From NCBI GenBank assembly GCA_002314145.1, contig DCCG01000015.1, forward strand, positions 44,384-108,383: DNA of 64,000 bases. Reading direction: 5' to 3'. Positions 15,194 through 25,651 of this stretch are shown here, piece after piece (the stretch's first letter is position 1; each line of letters starts with the position of its first letter). Source of the stretch: Thalassolituus sp. UBA1087. Its GTDB lineage: Bacteria; Pseudomonadota; Gammaproteobacteria; Pseudomonadales; Oceanobacteraceae. The translations under genes and the position numbers were made by a program. The notes below the pieces were generated by a model, which was given only the letters and a program-made list of their open reading frames with translations, made no database searches and was not told the DNA's origin.

Positions 15194-17251
15194 TCAGAAT
15201 GCCCGCATCAGCGCCAGCTGCCACTGCGGCTGTACATCGCGGTATTGGCGGATACCCGATTGTTCCTGCCAGGCAGGGGGGCCCGGGGTCAGGCTCAGGT
15301 TGGCCAGTGAATACCAGTAACTGCTCCATTGAAATTCAACGAATATATCCAGATTCTGCCGCGGGCTGCTGCTCTGAACCAGATAACCGGATTCATCCGG
15401 CAGGAAACGGTCGCTGCCATCCTGATAACGCCAGTTCCCGCCATAGCGCAGGCCGGCCAGGGGCTGATGAATAAACGCCAGGCGCACCATGTAGCCCGGC
15501 TGGTTGGGCAGCTGGTAACGCTGGTTGAGTAAACCATCCGTCTGCATTTCGGAATGGTAAGCGCCGGCACCGATATCAATGCGCATGTCTTCGATGCCCG
15601 GATAAAACTCCACATCCAGTTCCACGCCGCGCAGGATACTGTTGCCTTCATTATTCTGTGACGTCAGGACGGTCAGCGGTGACGGTGTGCTGGTTTCCGT
15701 ACTGATGCCCTGATAAATGGCGCGGTTGATAATGCGCTGGAATGCGCGGATATAAAGCCCGCTGTTACGGTCGGTGCGGGCAGACGCCTGACGCATAAAA
15801 TTGTATTCGTAACTCAGATCGAAATTACTGATCAGTTCTGCTTCCAGTGCATCGTTGCCGCGCCAGATAATATTGCCCTGGCGGAACTCGTAGGGCACCT
15901 GTTCTGAAATTTCCGGCTCTTTCACGCTCTGGCTGACACTGATGCGCACCCGGCTCTGGTTCGTCAGGCGGTGCATCAGGTGAAAGGAAGGCAGCCAATA
16001 AGTGCTGGTGTCGATGCCGGAGGCTTCGCTGCCGCTGAAGCTGTCGAGGCTTACTTCATGACTTTCCATGCGGAAACCGGCTTCAAAATGCGTGCTGTCT
16101 GTCACCTGCCAGCGGTCCAGCAGGTGCAGGCCGATACGGTTTTCTTTGACATCATAGTTGTAGGGCAGGCCTGAGCGGTCACTGTTGGTGGTCAGAATAG
16201 CGCTGCCGGAGCCGGTGGCGATGCGTTTGCGCTGTTCAAAACTCAGGCCCGCAGACCAGCGGTGCTCGGCGACGGTTTCGCGTAGCTGTGCACCCAGCTG
16301 ATAGCGGCTGTCATCGATGTCGCTGCGTTGCCAGGCAGCCTCCGGTGTTTGCTGTCTGAGCTGATGATCCAGGGAAAACTGCTCCGCCACAAAGCTGGTC
16401 TCCAGCGACAGGTGGCGCCAGTTGATGATGAGGTTGCCCCCGGCCCGCTGGTTGCGTCTTTCCCCCTGTTGCTGGCTGTGCACATCGCTGAACACCGGGG
16501 CGCTCTGGATATCAGGGCGGTTCAGCGCGTAAACGCCGTCCAGGTTTTCTGTGTGTTCATGCTCTGACTGCAGCAGATAAAGACTCAGCGGATGCCGGTT
16601 CTGCAGCAGCGTGTTGTAGCTCAGGTGCAGGCTTTCGCTCTGTTCACGCTGGCTGCTTTCCCAGCTGCCATGGTTGCCGTCTTCCGTGTCGGTATCCCCG
16701 TGGGTGTTGTAGCGGTGCAGACGGTGTTCGCCGAACAGACGCAGCGGATGCTTGTCTCCGCTCAGATGTGCGGCGAATGCCTGACGGCTGCTCAGTGGTT
16801 GACCTCCGGCGCTGAGCAGCAGCCCGTCGCCGCCATAGGCATCGCTCAGTACCACATTGATGGTACCGGCGGAGCCACTCTGTATCAGGTCTGCCCGCGG
16901 ATTCCGGTCGATCAGAATATGGTCAATCATGGCGGCAGGGATCTGGCGCGTGGAAAGAATATTGTTTTCCCGGTCGCCCAGCAGCGGCTGGCCATTGATT
17001 AAAATGGTCAGGTAGCTGCTGTCGAGGCCGTGCAGCTGGATCTCGGTCTTACCATTGCTTTGCTGGCCCAGGGTGACCCCGGGCAAATGCCGCAGCAGGT
17101 CGTAGAGGGTCTGGGGATTGTAAAAACGCAGGTCGCGGGCGGAGTAAACCTCCTGCGGATAGGCTGTATTACTGCTGACCTGGGGCAGAGCCAGGCTGCA
17201 GGCCGGCACCAGTACGCCGGTAACAAGCAGCCACAGAAGAGTTGGCTTCAT
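15194..17251 (-). CDS. TonB-dependent outer membrane receptor
   Basis: A 685-residue outer-membrane receptor. A signal peptide (residues 1-21, ending SLA) is followed by a short N terminus, a plug domain (YDLLRHLPGVTLGQQ near residue 50; LHGLDSSYLTILINGQPLLG near residue 73; IDHILIDRNPRADLIQSG near residue 108) and a 22-strand-type barrel ending in a terminal Phe (ALMRAF), the usual signal for barrel assembly. The TonB box is not obvious. No siderophore, cobalamin or transporter genes are adjacent, so the ligand is unknown. rsmC lies 14 bp upstream on the same strand. Confidence 0.9.
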   Translation of the reverse strand: MKPTLLWLLVTGVLVPACSLALPQVSSNTAYPQEVYSARDLRFYNPQTLYDLLRHLPGVTLGQQSNGKTEIQLHGLDSSYLTILINGQPLLGDRENNILSTRQIPAAMIDHILIDRNPRADLIQSGSAGTINVVLSDAYGGDGLLLSAGGQPLSSRQAFAAHLSGDKHPLRLFGEHRLHRYNTHGDTDTEDGNHGSWESSQREQSESLHLSYNTLLQNRHPLSLYLLQSEHEHTENLDGVYALNRPDIQSAPVFSDVHSQQQGERRNQRAGGNLIINWRHLSLETSFVAEQFSLDHQLRQQTPEAAWQRSDIDDSRYQLGAQLRETVAEHRWSAGLSFEQRKRIATGSGSAILTTNSDRSGLPYNYDVKENRIGLHLLDRWQVTDSTHFEAGFRMESHEVSLDSFSGSEASGIDTSTYWLPSFHLMHRLTNQSRVRISVSQSVKEPEISEQVPYEFRQGNIIWRGNDALEAELISNFDLSYEYNFMRQASARTDRNSGLYIRAFQRIINRAIYQGISTETSTPSPLTVLTSQNNEGNSILRGVELDVEFYPGIEDMRIDIGAGAYHSEMQTDGLLNQRYQLPNQPGYMVRLAFIHQPLAGLRYGGNWRYQDGSDRFLPDESGYLVQSSSPRQNLDIFVEFQWSSYWYSLANLSLTPGPPAWQEQSGIRQYRDVQPQWQLALMRAF

Positions 17252-17265
17252 TCCCGCTCCCGGTC

Positions 17266-18276
17266 TTAAGACTGTATCGGCTGTTGCGCACAGATGAGTT
17301 TAAAGCCCTGCTCCTGCGCCATCAGTTCAACCTGAGCGTAGGACTCTCTGGCCCATTCTTCGTACTTCAGGTGGCGGTTGGCGACGATCCACAGCTGGCC
17401 ATCGCTGGTCAGATGACGGCAGCTGTCGCGGAACAGCTGGCGGGCAAATTCGTAGTCGGTTTCTTTGCCCTGATGAAAAGGCGGATTGCTGAAAATAAAG
17501 TCAAAGCGGCCTTCAATCTCCGCCAGGCCATCACTGGCAACAATATCCGCTGGCAGATTAAGGCGCGTGCTGTTGAGCTGAGCACTGCGGATGGCCATGG
17601 CGTCGATGTCAGCCAGAGTCACGTCCAGCGCCGGGCTGACGGCTTTCATGCTTAATCCTATGATACCGGAGCCACAGCCCAGATCGAGCAGGCGTCCGTG
17701 GGCCGGGGCCGGTACGTGTTCCAGTAACACTGCGGTGCCTTTATCCAGCGCGCCGTGGCTGAACACACCGGGCAGCGTGATGTAGCTTTGTTCGCTGAAG
17801 GTAAAGGAATCAGCGTGCTTCAGCCAGTTGAAACCGCTTTCGGCGTTAAGCTGCAGATGCCATAGCGTGCAGTGTCTGGCTGAATCCAGTTTTTCGGCAC
17901 TGGCTGTCAGCTGGCTGCAGGCTTTGGCAACACTTTTGCCACCACTGTCGTTGGCACCGGCGACATAACACTCAGTGTTACTGTTGGCAATCAGAGTAAC
18001 CAGTGTCCGGGCCAGTAGTTTTGACTTGGGCCACAGCAGAATAATGCGGCTGAATTTCTGCAGTGTTTCTGTCTGCGGCAGGCTGTAATGGCTGTTCTCC
18101 TGCAGGGCGGCAAAAGCATTGGCCGTCGGCAGATCCCAGCTCAGGACACTGCAGCCATGGTCGCGCAGTGTTGCCACTAAGCCCGGGGGATGGGAGGCGC
18201 CGGCCCCCACAATCAGTGTGTTCTGGTCCAGCAGATGTGGATGGCGCAACAGCAGTTCGTAGACGTCGCCACTCAT
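17266..18276 (-). CDS. rsmC: 16S rRNA (guanine1207-N2)-methyltransferase
   Basis: A 336-residue class I methyltransferase of the RsmC/RlmG type. The N-terminal degenerate methyltransferase-like half (YELLLRHPHLL start) is followed by the catalytic half: LPGVFSHGALDKGT near residue 190, the SAM-binding LLDLGCGSGIIGL near residue 218 and the catalytic NPPFHQG near residue 285. These match E. coli RsmC in order and spacing. The start overlaps the stop of the upstream MerR-type regulator by four bases (ATGA), so they are translationally coupled. Confidence 0.9.
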   Translation of the reverse strand: MSGDVYELLLRHPHLLDQNTLIVGAGASHPPGLVATLRDHGCSVLSWDLPTANAFAALQENSHYSLPQTETLQKFSRIILLWPKSKLLARTLVTLIANSNTECYVAGANDSGGKSVAKACSQLTASAEKLDSARHCTLWHLQLNAESGFNWLKHADSFTFSEQSYITLPGVFSHGALDKGTAVLLEHVPAPAHGRLLDLGCGSGIIGLSMKAVSPALDVTLADIDAMAIRSAQLNSTRLNLPADIVASDGLAEIEGRFDFIFSNPPFHQGKETDYEFARQLFRDSCRHLTSDGQLWIVANRHLKYEEWARESYAQVELMAQEQGFKLICAQQPIQS

Positions 18277-19187
18277 TCGATTATTCCTGACAGCATATCG
18301 CGTATATTGAGAGCCGACTGGTGCAGGTCTTCCTGCAGCGCAATCAACCCGCGTGATAACAGACTGCTTTGTTCCAGCCCCTGACTGAGCACAAAAACCG
18401 GCTGGCCACTGTGCTGAGTCAGTTGTTGCAGCTGATCCAGCATTCTGTCGCTGGCCTGGTCGCCGACATTAATCACCAGCGCCTGCCAGCGCGGCATCCG
18501 CGCCAGCTCTGCCAGTTGTGCAGGGGCCAGTATGCCACTGAACCAGACCGGGTCCAGTTTGTGCTGTTTGAGCAACAGGGCCATTAACAGCAGATCAATG
18601 TCATCCTGGCCGGTGCAGTTGGCGACAATAACCGAAGGGGCACCGGCGGCTCTTTCCTGTTCGCTCAGCCGCCAGGCCATACGGGCCTGCAGGAAGGCAG
18701 CATAAAACCTCAGCCGCGCCGGGCCCAGCTGCTGAGTCACGTTTTCCTGCAGATGCCGGTAGAGCGGAATAAAGAGAAAACGCAGTGCGACATCAATCGG
18801 AAAAAACTGGCTGACTTCAACAAACAGCGTGGCGGCAGCGCCATCATCAAACTCCATCACGGCTTTATTCAGATGCTCGCGATAATGCTGCCATTGAGAG
18901 GGGCGGTTGGGCACGCTGGCGGGCAGATCATCGGCAACCTCGCCGTTATCTATCATCGCCTGGGCCTGAGAAATCGGAATGCCGCGGTTGAGCAGAGCGA
19001 CCACTTTGCGGATCAGCTGGATATCCTGCTCTGTGTACAGCCGGTGGCCTTTCGCCGTGCGTTTGGGGTTCAACAGGCCGTAGCGTCTTTCCCAGGCTCT
19101 GAGGGTAATGGCGTTGACGCCGGTTTCATTGGAAACAATCCGGATCGGGTAATACGCCAGATTCGGGTCTGCAGGGGTGTCAGACAT
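18273..19187 (-). CDS. MerR-family regulator, LitR/CarH-like without B12 ligand residues
   Basis: A 304-residue regulator. Residues about 12-82 are a MerR DNA-binding domain (VNAITLRAWERRYGLLNPKR and GHRLYTEQDIQLIRKVVALL). The rest has the helical bundle plus Rossmann-like layout of the adenosylcobalamin photoreceptors CarH/LitR. The ligand positions look lost: where CarH-type proteins have a His in a G-E-x-H-E-type motif, this one reads GQDDIDLLLMALLL, and no W-x9-E-H motif is seen in the helical bundle. That resembles the class II LitR proteins of Pseudomonas putida, which work with a short LOV protein; such a LOV gene is divergent here. rsmC overlaps its 3' end. Confidence 0.82.
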   Translation of the reverse strand: MSDTPADPNLAYYPIRIVSNETGVNAITLRAWERRYGLLNPKRTAKGHRLYTEQDIQLIRKVVALLNRGIPISQAQAMIDNGEVADDLPASVPNRPSQWQHYREHLNKAVMEFDDGAAATLFVEVSQFFPIDVALRFLFIPLYRHLQENVTQQLGPARLRFYAAFLQARMAWRLSEQERAAGAPSVIVANCTGQDDIDLLLMALLLKQHKLDPVWFSGILAPAQLAELARMPRWQALVINVGDQASDRMLDQLQQLTQHSGQPVFVLSQGLEQSSLLSRGLIALQEDLHQSALNIRDMLSGIIE

Positions 19188-19261
19188 TGCCGGAGACTCT
19201 TTTCATCAGTGATAACAGGCCCAGATTAGTTGTGCAAAGTTATCCGGATTCTATAAGTAGT

Positions 19262-19286
19262 TATACACAAAGTAAAAACCTGTACA
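19262..19286. promoter_or_regulatory. Candidate LitR operator between LitR-like and LOV genes
   Basis: TATACA (19262-19267) and TGTACA (19281-19286) are separated by 13 bases. From memory, the class II LitR consensus of P. putida is T(G/A)TACA-N12-TGTA(C/T)A, so both half-sites fit but the spacer is one base longer. It lies 75 bp before the LitR-like start and 142 bp before the LOV start. Confidence 0.45.
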
Positions 19287-19427
19287 GTTCCGTGGTGTGT
19301 CTGAGCCTGGGTGAGTAATGTGTCATCGCTTAACAGGCTTGACCCTTTGTCATGAACATGAGAATTTCTGCTGGCTATCAGCCACATTCTGCCTGAATAC
19401 ACTTGCGCTTTGAGAGGAAATACCGCG

Positions 19428-19880
19428 ATGGATCTGAATGATCAGCAGGGCCCGATCAGCCTGGAGCTGCTTAAAAAAGCTGTTGATGCATCGAACGACG
19501 GCATTGTGATATCGGAGCAGGAAGGTGACGATAATATTCTGATTTATGTGAATAAAGCATTCGAACGGCTGACCGGCTACTCGGCCGACGAGATTCTTTA
19601 CCAGGATTGCCGCTTTTTACAGAGCGGCGACCGGGAACAACAGGGGTTGAATGCCATCCGCGAAGCGATACAGGATGGACGCTCCTCGCGTGTGGTACTG
19701 CGCAACTACCGGAAAGACGGCAGTCTGTTCTGGAATGAGCTGAGCATATCACCTGTGTACAACGAAGCGGATCAGCTGACCTATTACATTGGTATTCAGA
19801 AAGATGTCAGCGAGCGGGTGGCGCTGGAAGACAAGCTCAGACTGGCAGAAGAACAGCTGGCACAGCTGCAGTCAGACTGA
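19428..19880 (+). CDS. Short LOV-domain blue-light photoreceptor
   Basis: A 150-residue protein that is almost only a LOV (flavin-binding PAS) domain, with short N- and C-terminal helices. The flavin-adduct motif is YQDCRFLQSGDREQ with the photoactive Cys at residue 61; downstream NYRKDGSLFWNELSISPV and YIGIQKDVSERV complete the FMN pocket. It closely resembles the short LOV proteins of Pseudomonas putida (PpSB1/PpSB2-LOV), which share the LYQDCRFLQ variant with Asp before the Cys. The start at 19428 follows AGAGGAAA; a TTG at 19410 is in frame but unneeded. It lacks any output domain, so it must act through a partner, plausibly the divergent LitR-like regulator. Confidence 0.92.
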   Translation: MDLNDQQGPISLELLKKAVDASNDGIVISEQEGDDNILIYVNKAFERLTGYSADEILYQDCRFLQSGDREQQGLNAIREAIQDGRSSRVVLRNYRKDGSLFWNELSISPVYNEADQLTYYIGIQKDVSERVALEDKLRLAEEQLAQLQSD

Positions 19881-19910
19881 CGTTTTAATCAGGAACGTGC
19901 AGAAACAGTA

Positions 19911-19939
19911 TAAAAAAAGGAGCCAGTGGCTCCTTTTTT
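19911..19939. terminator. Bidirectional terminator between LOV gene and ppa
   Basis: AAAAAAAGGAGCC and GGCTCCTTTTTT flank an AGT loop, giving T runs for both convergent genes. Confidence 0.93.
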
Positions 19940-19954
19940 CAGCAGGCCGGCAGT

Positions 19955-20479
19955 TTACTTAACCGCATCCGCCGCTTTAACAATCATACCTTTGGCTTCT
20001 TCGGCATCGCCCCAGCCCTGAACTTTCACCCACTTACCTTTTTCCAGGTCTTTGTAGTTTTCAAAGAAGTGAGCGATCTGATCGCGCAGCAGCTGTGGCA
20101 CGTCGTTAATGTCTTTTACGTCATTATACAACTGAGTCAGTTTTTCATGAGGGACAGCCACCAGTTTGGCATCACCACCGGCTTCGTCTTCCATGTTCAG
20201 CACACCAACGGCACGGGCACGGATGACGGAACCTGGCTGTACCGGATATGGGGTAATGACCAGAACATCCAGCGGATCGCCGTCATCGGCCAGAGTGTTG
20301 GGGATATAGCCGTAGTTGGCCGGGTAGAACATCGGCGTCGCCATAAAGCGGTCAACCAGCAGGCAATCCATGTCTTTGTCGACTTCATATTTGATCGGGT
20401 CGTGGTTTGCTGGAATCTCGATAACAACGTAGAAGTCGTTTGGCAGGTCTTTGCCAGCCGGAATTGAGGCGTAGCTCAT
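19955..20479 (-). CDS. ppa: Inorganic pyrophosphatase
   Basis: A 174-residue family I soluble pyrophosphatase that drives biosynthesis by hydrolysing PPi. The signature DDGDPLDVLVITPYPVQPGS lies near residue 65, with the metal-binding Asp residues; IEIPANHDPIKYEVDKD is near residue 20 and FFENYKDLEKGKWVKVQGW near residue 138. Length equals the E. coli enzyme. A 12-bp palindrome, TAACTATAGTTA at 20496-20507, lies just upstream of the start and includes a TATAGT that could serve as -10. Confidence 0.97.
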   Translation of the reverse strand: MSYASIPAGKDLPNDFYVVIEIPANHDPIKYEVDKDMDCLLVDRFMATPMFYPANYGYIPNTLADDGDPLDVLVITPYPVQPGSVIRARAVGVLNMEDEAGGDAKLVAVPHEKLTQLYNDVKDINDVPQLLRDQIAHFFENYKDLEKGKWVKVQGWGDAEEAKGMIVKAADAVK

Positions 20480-20636
20480 GTGAATTTTCCTGAATTAACT
20501 ATAGTTAGTGAGTTAGTGAATATAATGGCAGGATTATAACGGCCGGGCCTTGCGATGTCAGTCTGCCATAAGTATAAAGCCACCTGCATTGGCCAGGGGA
20601 ACCTGCAGATAGTTCCCTCGCAACTATGAATGGACC

Positions 20637-22838
20637 ATGAAACCGACACTGTTTTGTATCAGCCTTTTGTCTATGTTGGCGGGGGCACAGCTTCAGGCCG
20701 AGGAATTCATTGATGAGTTTACGGACGGTGATCTGTCTGCTGCATTCTCACTCGAAGATGATATTCCTGTTGTTCTGACGGCTGCCAGACTGCGGCAGCC
20801 ACGCTCAGAAGTGCCGGCCAGCGTCACGGTCATTGACGCGCAGCAGATCCAGGCGTGGGGCGTGCGGACCCTGCCGGAAGTCCTGCGCTATGTGCCGGGC
20901 ATGTTCATTGGTCATGGTGATGACCAGAATAACGCGGCAGTGGCTTATCATGCCTCCAGCCCAAGCCTGATGCGGCGTCTGCAGGTTCTGGTGGACGGAC
21001 GTTCTGTTTTTCGCGCGGGGATTGCGTCCGTGGTGTGGGATGATATTCCCGTGGCCATGGAAGATATTCTGCGTATTGAAGTTACCCGTGGTCCTAATGC
21101 GGCGGCCTATGGGGCGAATTCCTTTCTGGGTGTTATTAATATTATTACCAAGCACCCGGGTGACACATTAGGGACCCGGGTCCGCTACCGCAATGGGAAT
21201 CAGGGCGTTGATGATGCTTTTGTCAGTCATGCCTGGAATACGGGGCTGAACAGCTACCGGTTGACGTTCAATCTGCAGGCGTCGGATGGTTTTGATGGTT
21301 CGCGTGAATCCACTGACCCGGGCGAGGATAATTTCCGTGACAGTAAGCGGCACGGTTTTCTGACCGGTTATTTCAGTCGCCAGCTGGATGGCGGCAGCCA
21401 GCTGAACGCTCAGGCTTCCTTCAAGCAGGGGCACTCGGATATCCGTATCGACAATGAGTTTTTCCGTACCCCGCCGGATCAGGATGTGACCGAGATGAAC
21501 GTTCTGGTACGCCTGCAGCAGGACTTTTCCGACCGCCATCAGTCTCATCTGCAGGCTTATATCAGTCGTAATGACCGCCGCCAGGAAAATTACGCCTGTG
21601 CACCCACGGTCTTTTTTGATCCGGACCTGTATAGCTTATACGCCCAGAACCCGCCGGCGACCGACTACCTGCTGGCCGGCGATACTGCGTCGCTGATGAC
21701 ATCACTGGAAACACCGGAGCAACAGCAGCTGGTCAATAATATCTCCGGCCGTTTTTATGCCGACCCGGCCAATGCATCTGAAACAGCCTGTGGCAAGCTG
21801 GACCAGAATATTCTCGAAAAACGCTTTGATATTGAGTGGCAGGACACCGTGCAATGGAGCGATACCTTCCGCACGGTATCCGGGCTGAGTGTGCGTCGTG
21901 ATCAGGTCACGTCGGAAACCTTTTTCGGCGGTACCCGGGTTAACGATACGCTGCGGCTGTTTGCCAGCACAGAGTGGCGGCCGGCCCGCTTTATGCTGAT
22001 CAATGTCGGGGCCATGTACGAAGACGAAGATACCAATCAGTCTGAAGTGTCGCCCAGAGTGGCGGTTAACTGGCTGTTATCGCCTCAGCAGAGCATCCGC
22101 ATGGTGTATTCCGAAGCCGTCCGCTCACCGGATCTGGTCGAGCAGGAACCGGATTACTCTCTGCAGCTTGAGGAGGTCACGGATAATTATCTGGGGCAGG
22201 AAGCGCTGACCTTTTATATGCACCAGAAAACCGATCACCGTGGCCTGACACCGGAGCGCATCGCCAGCACGGAAATCGGGTATTATGTAAAACTGGCTGA
22301 TTACCGTATCGAAGCGGATGTGAAGGTGTATCAGGACAGATTGAGCAACCTGATTTCCAGTGCGATTAATCTTGCGACACCGGAAGTGCGTGATGACACC
22401 CGCATGAATGTGAATGGGGCAGAACTGCAGTTGCAGTGGCATCCGACACCGAACGACAGATTATGGCTGGTGGCGGCTTACATTGATACCGATGTGTTCC
22501 TGGGGGACACCAGTGGTCTGAGCCAGGATGAAATAGCCAGGCAGCTAAAGACGGAAACACGTCTCAGTGCGCAGAACAGTATGGTGGTAAGCTGGCAGCA
22601 TAGCGGGAACCAATGGAGCCTCACCGGATCGCATTTCTGGTTTGATGGTTACAACAAGGGTGATGAAATTTATCGCCGTCTGGAACTGAACCTGCGTAAA
22701 GAGTGGCAGCTGAACGGTATGACGCCCTGGGTCGGCGGGTTCTGGCAGTATCTGATCAGTGAAGATGAGCTGAATTACAAAAACCAGCGTTACTCAGACG
22801 ATAACGTATATTTCCTGCAACTGGGACTGGATTTCTGA
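20637..22838 (+). CDS. TonB-dependent outer membrane receptor, first gene of a sensing/uptake operon
   Basis: A 733-residue outer-membrane receptor. The signal peptide ends at QLQA (about residue 21); a short acidic N terminus leads to a candidate TonB box (DDIPVVLTAARL, residue ~42) and a plug domain (PASVTVIDAQQIQAWGVRTL, LPEVLRYVPGM, VLVDGRSVF, RIEVTRGPNAAAYGANSFLG, INIITK). The barrel ends in a terminal Phe (LQLGLDF). There is no N-terminal STN signalling domain. The stop overlaps the start of a periplasmic binding protein gene by one base, followed by a hybrid histidine kinase, so receptor, binding protein and sensor form one coupled unit. Ligand unknown. Confidence 0.92.
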   Translation: MKPTLFCISLLSMLAGAQLQAEEFIDEFTDGDLSAAFSLEDDIPVVLTAARLRQPRSEVPASVTVIDAQQIQAWGVRTLPEVLRYVPGMFIGHGDDQNNAAVAYHASSPSLMRRLQVLVDGRSVFRAGIASVVWDDIPVAMEDILRIEVTRGPNAAAYGANSFLGVINIITKHPGDTLGTRVRYRNGNQGVDDAFVSHAWNTGLNSYRLTFNLQASDGFDGSRESTDPGEDNFRDSKRHGFLTGYFSRQLDGGSQLNAQASFKQGHSDIRIDNEFFRTPPDQDVTEMNVLVRLQQDFSDRHQSHLQAYISRNDRRQENYACAPTVFFDPDLYSLYAQNPPATDYLLAGDTASLMTSLETPEQQQLVNNISGRFYADPANASETACGKLDQNILEKRFDIEWQDTVQWSDTFRTVSGLSVRRDQVTSETFFGGTRVNDTLRLFASTEWRPARFMLINVGAMYEDEDTNQSEVSPRVAVNWLLSPQQSIRMVYSEAVRSPDLVEQEPDYSLQLEEVTDNYLGQEALTFYMHQKTDHRGLTPERIASTEIGYYVKLADYRIEADVKVYQDRLSNLISSAINLATPEVRDDTRMNVNGAELQLQWHPTPNDRLWLVAAYIDTDVFLGDTSGLSQDEIARQLKTETRLSAQNSMVVSWQHSGNQWSLTGSHFWFDGYNKGDEIYRRLELNLRKEWQLNGMTPWVGGFWQYLISEDELNYKNQRYSDDNVYFLQLGLDF

Positions 22839-23718
22839 TGGGAAAGCTTTGCATGGATGCAAAAAAGTTAAGATACAGAGCGCTGACGCTCCTGTTCTGC
22901 TTGTCCCTGCTACCGGCGGTTCATGCTGAGACCGTGGCCTTTGTCAGTCAGTCACTGGTGCCTTCGGTACAGAAGCTGGCCAGCCTGACAGAACAGCAAA
23001 CCGGGCTGGATATCCGGCTTTACACCATTCCTCAGGCCGCAGAGGCAGAACAGGCGGATGCGGTTGTATTAATCGGTTCGGCGGCGCTGGAACAATGGCC
23101 TTCAGAATCCCCGGTGCCGGCAGTGGCTGTATTTGTCAGTCATCAGGCGGCAGCGGCGCACCCGCAACTCGCCAGTGCGATATACCTTGAACCACCGCTG
23201 CGGCGGCAAATCCGGCTGGCGCGCAGCATTCTCGGGGCGGAACGGCCGGTGGGAGTGCTGGTGGATGATCGTCAGCTGTGGAAGCAGGCAGGGCTGAAAG
23301 CGCGGCCACTGGTTACGCCCTATTTTATCGATCAATACCCGAGCATGAATCATGCTCTGCTGGATCTGCTGAAACACTCTGACGCTCTGATCGGTATATA
23401 CGATACCGGACTCTACAGCTCGGCCAATATTAAAAATATTCTGATTACGGCTTATCGTCAGAACATTCCGCTGATCGGTCCTTCCAGTGCCTATATCAAA
23501 GCGGGGGCGCTGGCCACGACTCACAGTGATCTGTCGGATGTGGCCCGCCGTCTGGGCGAGGTGCTGCTCACCGGTCTGAAAGAAAAACTCTGGCCGGAGC
23601 CCGGCTACAATCCCTATTTTGGTGTCTATTACAACGAACAGGTCGGACACTCCCTGAACCTGGTACTACCGGATGCTGAGCAGCTCAGCGAAGAACTCGC
23701 CGCACAGGAGAAACAGCG

Positions 23719-23722
<4 letters not shown>
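22838..23722 (+). CDS. Periplasmic ABC-type substrate-binding protein without transporter
   Basis: A 294-residue exported protein. A hydrophobic signal ends near PAVHA (residue 30), then a two-lobed binding-protein fold resembling the ABC_sub_bind (PF04392) group: repeated VAFVSQSL, AVAVFVSHQ, VGVLVDD, LIGIYDTGLYSSANIKNILITAYRQNIPLIGPS segments and an ATTHSDLSDVARRLGEVL helix. It overlaps the receptor gene by one base and the downstream kinase gene by four. ATG 22853 is an alternative start that still keeps the signal peptide. No permease or ATPase gene is near, so it more likely presents a ligand to the kinase than to an importer. Confidence 0.82.
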
Positions 23723-25593
<1,871 letters not shown>

Positions 25594-25600
25594 AACGGAC

Positions 25601-25632
25601 ATAAAAAAGCCACCCTGTCAGAGGTGGCTTCT
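25601..25632. terminator. Terminator between kinase gene and fbp
   Basis: AAGCCACC (25607-25614) pairs with GGTGGCTT (25623-25630). The T run is strong on the minus strand, so it mainly serves fbp; the plus-strand tail is weak. Confidence 0.85.
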
Positions 25633-25651
25633 GTTACAGCGGACCCGGTGA

